Source: Saccharofermentans sp. (GTDB taxonomy: Bacteria; Bacillota; Clostridia; Saccharofermentanales; Saccharofermentanaceae). From it: DNA of 64,000 nt. The notes under the pieces were generated by a model. The model was not told where the DNA came from and made no database searches. It worked only from the letters and a program-made list of their open reading frames with translations. Shown here piece after piece: positions 61,835 through 64,000 of this stretch; positions within the stretch are counted from its first letter, which is position 1, and every line of letters begins with the position of its first letter. Both the position numbers and the translations under genes were made by a program. The DNA is taken from positions 124,001 through 188,000 of the forward strand of contig JAEFAZ010000004.1 of NCBI GenBank assembly GCA_016292135.1, written 5' to 3'.

Positions 61835-62773
61835 TTATTTAGCTCCATCACCGAAGCCGTAGTCAATAAATGATCTGACTGCATCAGCAGTCTTCTCGGC
61901 ACCGTATATATATGTAACGGCATGCTGGCCGCCTTCGATGAACAATTTTCTATTGTCTGAAGAGCAAACCTCACTATTATAGCACGAATGCGCGATTGGT
62001 ACCTTAACATCTTTGGTCCCGTGAATAAAGAGCACCGGGATCGCCGTTTTGGCAAGACTGTCAGCCACTCTCTGCCTCATGTCAATGCCGATGAAGATAC
62101 GTGCAAACAAAGCCATGAAGGGCGTTAAGATCTTTACGATCGTATACTTTCCGACGGACGAATCGTAGAGCATGGTAAAGGGTGATTTAAAACCCGATTC
62201 CATTATCAAGCCGGCAACACGCGCAGGATCAAGCTTATCCGATGCGAAGCCTGCCGTCGCAGCTCCCATGGAAACCCCGTAAACAAAGATCTTGCCGGGC
62301 TTTCTTGCTGCAGCCCATTCGCACCACTTAACAAGATCAAACTGTTCCTTTATGCCGAAGGTTACCCACTTGCCGCCGCTGTCGTTATGTGCGCGCTGCT
62401 CGACCAGAAGGAAGTTCACCCTGTCCTTAAGGTCGTCACACTGCTTGGCAAAATTGGAATACTTATTGGACGAGAAACCGTGCACGAATATCACGGTGTC
62501 ATCGCTTCCGTTATCGAAAAAGTCAGCAACAAGATCGAATCCCTCTTCACTCCTGACGGTGACCCTCTCGTGGGGCATTGCCTTGATCTTCGGGATCAGT
62601 TCGACATACAAAGACTTGTACTTTTCGAAAACGGTACCCGTTATGTCCTTCGTGTCAAATGACTCACAGCGGAATCTCGAGAAAGTCGTATAGAAGCCCA
62701 CCGCGGCAGGCCCTATGATATAGACGAGGAAGACCCCTATCAGAATGAGATTTACAAGTAATACGGGATTCAT
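61835..62773 (-). CDS. Membrane-anchored alpha/beta hydrolase
   Basis: 312 residues: membrane helix at about 5-28, then an alpha/beta hydrolase domain with VIFVHGFSSNKYSNFA (oxyanion loop), FLLVEQRAHNDSGG, nucleophile Ser in VYGVSMGAA, catalytic Asp in FIHGTKDVKVP, and His in EGGQHAV. It resembles the other hydrolase in this operon in plan but keeps the Ser nucleophile. A lipase or acyl-ester role would fit the FakB/FakA genes 15 bases on; that is inference. The ribosome site is weak. Confidence 0.85.
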   Translation of the reverse strand: MNPVLLVNLILIGVFLVYIIGPAAVGFYTTFSRFRCESFDTKDITGTVFEKYKSLYVELIPKIKAMPHERVTVRSEEGFDLVADFFDNGSDDTVIFVHGFSSNKYSNFAKQCDDLKDRVNFLLVEQRAHNDSGGKWVTFGIKEQFDLVKWCEWAAARKPGKIFVYGVSMGAATAGFASDKLDPARVAGLIMESGFKSPFTMLYDSSVGKYTIVKILTPFMALFARIFIGIDMRQRVADSLAKTAIPVLFIHGTKDVKVPIAHSCYNSEVCSSDNRKLFIEGGQHAVTYIYGAEKTADAVRSFIDYGFGDGAK

Positions 62774-62781
62774 CGCAAATG

Positions 62782-63366
62782 TTAATTCTCGTTGGGATAT
62801 ACCAGGCGCTGGTCCGTATTGAACATCGTGGATACGCCTCTGAACATCGTAACGATGAACCTTCCTTCATCAGTGATCGTATATGTGCCGTCACCGTTAT
62901 CAACGATAGTGCCGGTAACGAGCTGCTCGTCGAATCTCTTGTCAAATGCGCCGTAGTCGTTGACATACTTGGCGGTAAATACTTCCCCGATGTCTTCCTT
63001 GGTAAAGGTCTTCTCGGAATTCTCATCCATATAGCTAAGCATAAATACGGATACTGATCTTTCGACCGTGACCGGGATCAGGGTAAAGAGGACCATGTTG
63101 ACGCAGCAGAAGATGACGAAGACCATGATGATGTCTCTTACGGTAACGAACTTCCAGAACTTTCTTACTATCCCCATTACGATGGCGGAAAGGATCCCCG
63201 TGAGGATAAGAAGGCCAATGCCTCTGTACATTAGGACCTTCATGTTGGCCAGGACCGGAGTATGGAAAAGCGCTATGAAGATAGCCGTGCATACGACATA
63301 TATAACGATATAAATACCGATTAGTCCTAAGATCTTCTTTGCTTCTGTCTTGTTTCCTTTGCTCAT
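62782..63366 (-). CDS. Small membrane protein of unknown function
   Basis: 194 residues: three membrane segments (about 12-32, 44-64, 74-98), then a polar domain of about 95 residues with IVDNGDGTYTITDEGRFIVTM, which looks like a small beta fold or winged helix. I do not recognise the family. The ATG at 63366 has GAGAGG 9 bases before; the TTG at 63372 is inside that spacer and rejected. It lies between the mscS-like gene (33 bases upstream) and the hydrolase gene (8 bases downstream). Confidence 0.65.
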   Translation of the reverse strand: MSKGNKTEAKKILGLIGIYIVIYVVCTAIFIALFHTPVLANMKVLMYRGIGLLILTGILSAIVMGIVRKFWKFVTVRDIIMVFVIFCCVNMVLFTLIPVTVERSVSVFMLSYMDENSEKTFTKEDIGEVFTAKYVNDYGAFDKRFDEQLVTGTIVDNGDGTYTITDEGRFIVTMFRGVSTMFNTDQRLVYPNEN

Positions 63367-63399
63367 CTTCAAAAACCTCTCTGATATTTTTGCCCTGTG

Positions 63400-64000
63400 T
63401 CAGATATCCTTCTTAAGCACTTCGAGCTTGTTATAGGGAACAGATGCGCCGTTAGAAGCAAGCCCTTCTATAACGGCTCTGTTGCATTCTTTTCTTACCG
63501 CCAACTTATCCCTGGCGCTGCAGCTTACTGCCAGAACATATTCGATCTTTGAATCGGCCAACTCCGCGATGCCTCTGTTCTCGGCATTTTTAACGAGGGA
63601 ACTCTTCTTTATCAGTTCAACTACATCCTCCACCGTCTTGTCGGCTTCATCAAGGCTCATCTCGTAAGGGATGGGGACCCTGTAGTAGAAACAGTCAGGC
63701 AGGACTTCGATCTGCTCTATCTTTCTGTTTGCAACTGATATGATGCTTCCCGTGGCAAGGTCTCTTATCTTTGTCGTCTTTAATCCCAAAGACATGATCT
63801 CACCCTCGCGTCCTTCATAGACTACGACATCACCAACCTGATAGTAATCGTCCGACAGGATCGTGGTGCCGCGGATTATGTCCTTGAGCCAGTCTTGTAT
63901 CGCAAGACCTATTACGATACCCGCGATCCCTACACCTGCGAGGAGCGATGTCACGTTGACGCCGTTGATCTGGAGAAGGATAAGGATCGTTGCGATCAGT
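63400..64000 (-). CDS. Mechanosensitive channel, MscS family (5' part beyond window)
   Basis: At least 200 residues of the C-terminal part; the frame is open through the window edge, so the start is not visible. The pore helix TM3 is seen (TSLLAGVGIAGIVIGLAIQD), then the beta domain (YQVGDVVVYEGREGEIMSLG, TTKIRDLATGSIISVANRKI) and the alpha/beta C-terminus. It opens under membrane tension to release solutes. It is the first visible gene of the run ending at the terminator at 58157. Confidence 0.92.
   Translation of the reverse strand, partial: LIATILILLQINGVNVTSLLAGVGIAGIVIGLAIQDWLKDIIRGTTILSDDYYQVGDVVVYEGREGEIMSLGLKTTKIRDLATGSIISVANRKIEQIEVLPDCFYYRVPIPYEMSLDEADKTVEDVVELIKKSSLVKNAENRGIAELADSKIEYVLAVSCSARDKLAVRKECNRAVIEGLASNGASVPYNKLEVLKKDI

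Overview
The window looks like chromosome from an anaerobic member of the Bacillota, most likely class Clostridia (an uncultured gut or rumen type would fit). The evidence is Clostridia-style AGGAGG ribosome sites, an oxygen-sensitive class III ribonucleotide reductase, a biotin-dependent sodium-pumping decarboxylase, ATP-type PEP carboxykinase, D-lactate dehydrogenase with a LarA-type racemase, a FakA/FakB fatty acid kinase, and several surface proteins ending in S-layer homology (SLH) repeats. Base composition is moderate and even. I see no transposase, integrase, phage gene, rRNA, tRNA or CRISPR array, and no gene-free stretch longer than 300 bases. The content is mostly housekeeping genes with scattered envelope genes.

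Layout. 1-2.7 kb: argD-argF-acetyltransferase, tightly overlapped. 2.7-4.1 kb: an ECF sigma factor and its membrane partner. 4.3-6.6 kb: the first SLH surface protein, flanked by two near-identical terminators. 6.8-11.3 kb: the str operon (rpsL-rpsG-fusA-tuf) on the minus strand, with an extra promoter before tuf. 11.6-15 kb, divergent from it: four genes for a Na+-translocating decarboxylase (carboxyltransferase, small membrane subunit, biotin carrier, beta channel). 15.2-18.3 kb: two more SLH proteins, one a secreted serine protease. 18.4-20.1 kb: pckA. 20.2-25.2 kb: envelope genes (GH25 lysozyme, pyruvyl transferase family protein, polytopic membrane protein). 25.2-29 kb: D-lactate dehydrogenase and an unusual PPDK-like protein. 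29-33.2 kb: fchA-folD-rlmD-lipoprotein, an overlapped operon. 33.3-36.9 kb: glmS and a Sel1-like gene. 36.9-39.1 kb: a fourth SLH protein with leucine-rich repeats. 39.2-44.9 kb: hemolysin III, a membrane protein, a domain-swapped GH3 glycosidase and a DEAD-box helicase. 45-46.9 kb: a single gene fusing phosphopentomutase to deoxyribose-phosphate aldolase. 46.9-48.7 kb: larA and carD. 49-52.3 kb: nrdG-nrdD behind a paired NrdR operator. 52.4-55.8 kb: a four-gene overlapped set (nucleosidase, SPL-like radical SAM, SDR, acyltransferase). 55.9-58.1 kb: trpS, then nitroreductase-macrodomain. 58.2-64 kb: a six-gene run (MscS, membrane protein, hydrolase, FakB, FakA, hydrolase).

The strongest leads are: a FolD that has lost the YxxxK lysine and the neighbouring glutamine needed for cyclohydrolase activity while its gene overlaps fchA, a dedicated cyclohydrolase; the DeoB-DeoC fusion; a textbook-spaced NrdR double box before nrdG-nrdD, whose reductase carries a C-terminal redoxin; the four SLH proteins sharing one C-terminal cassette; an alpha/beta hydrolase with Cys in place of the nucleophile Ser; and a symmetric four-half-site repeat downstream of trpS. 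None of these was tested by database search; each comes from reading the sequence.
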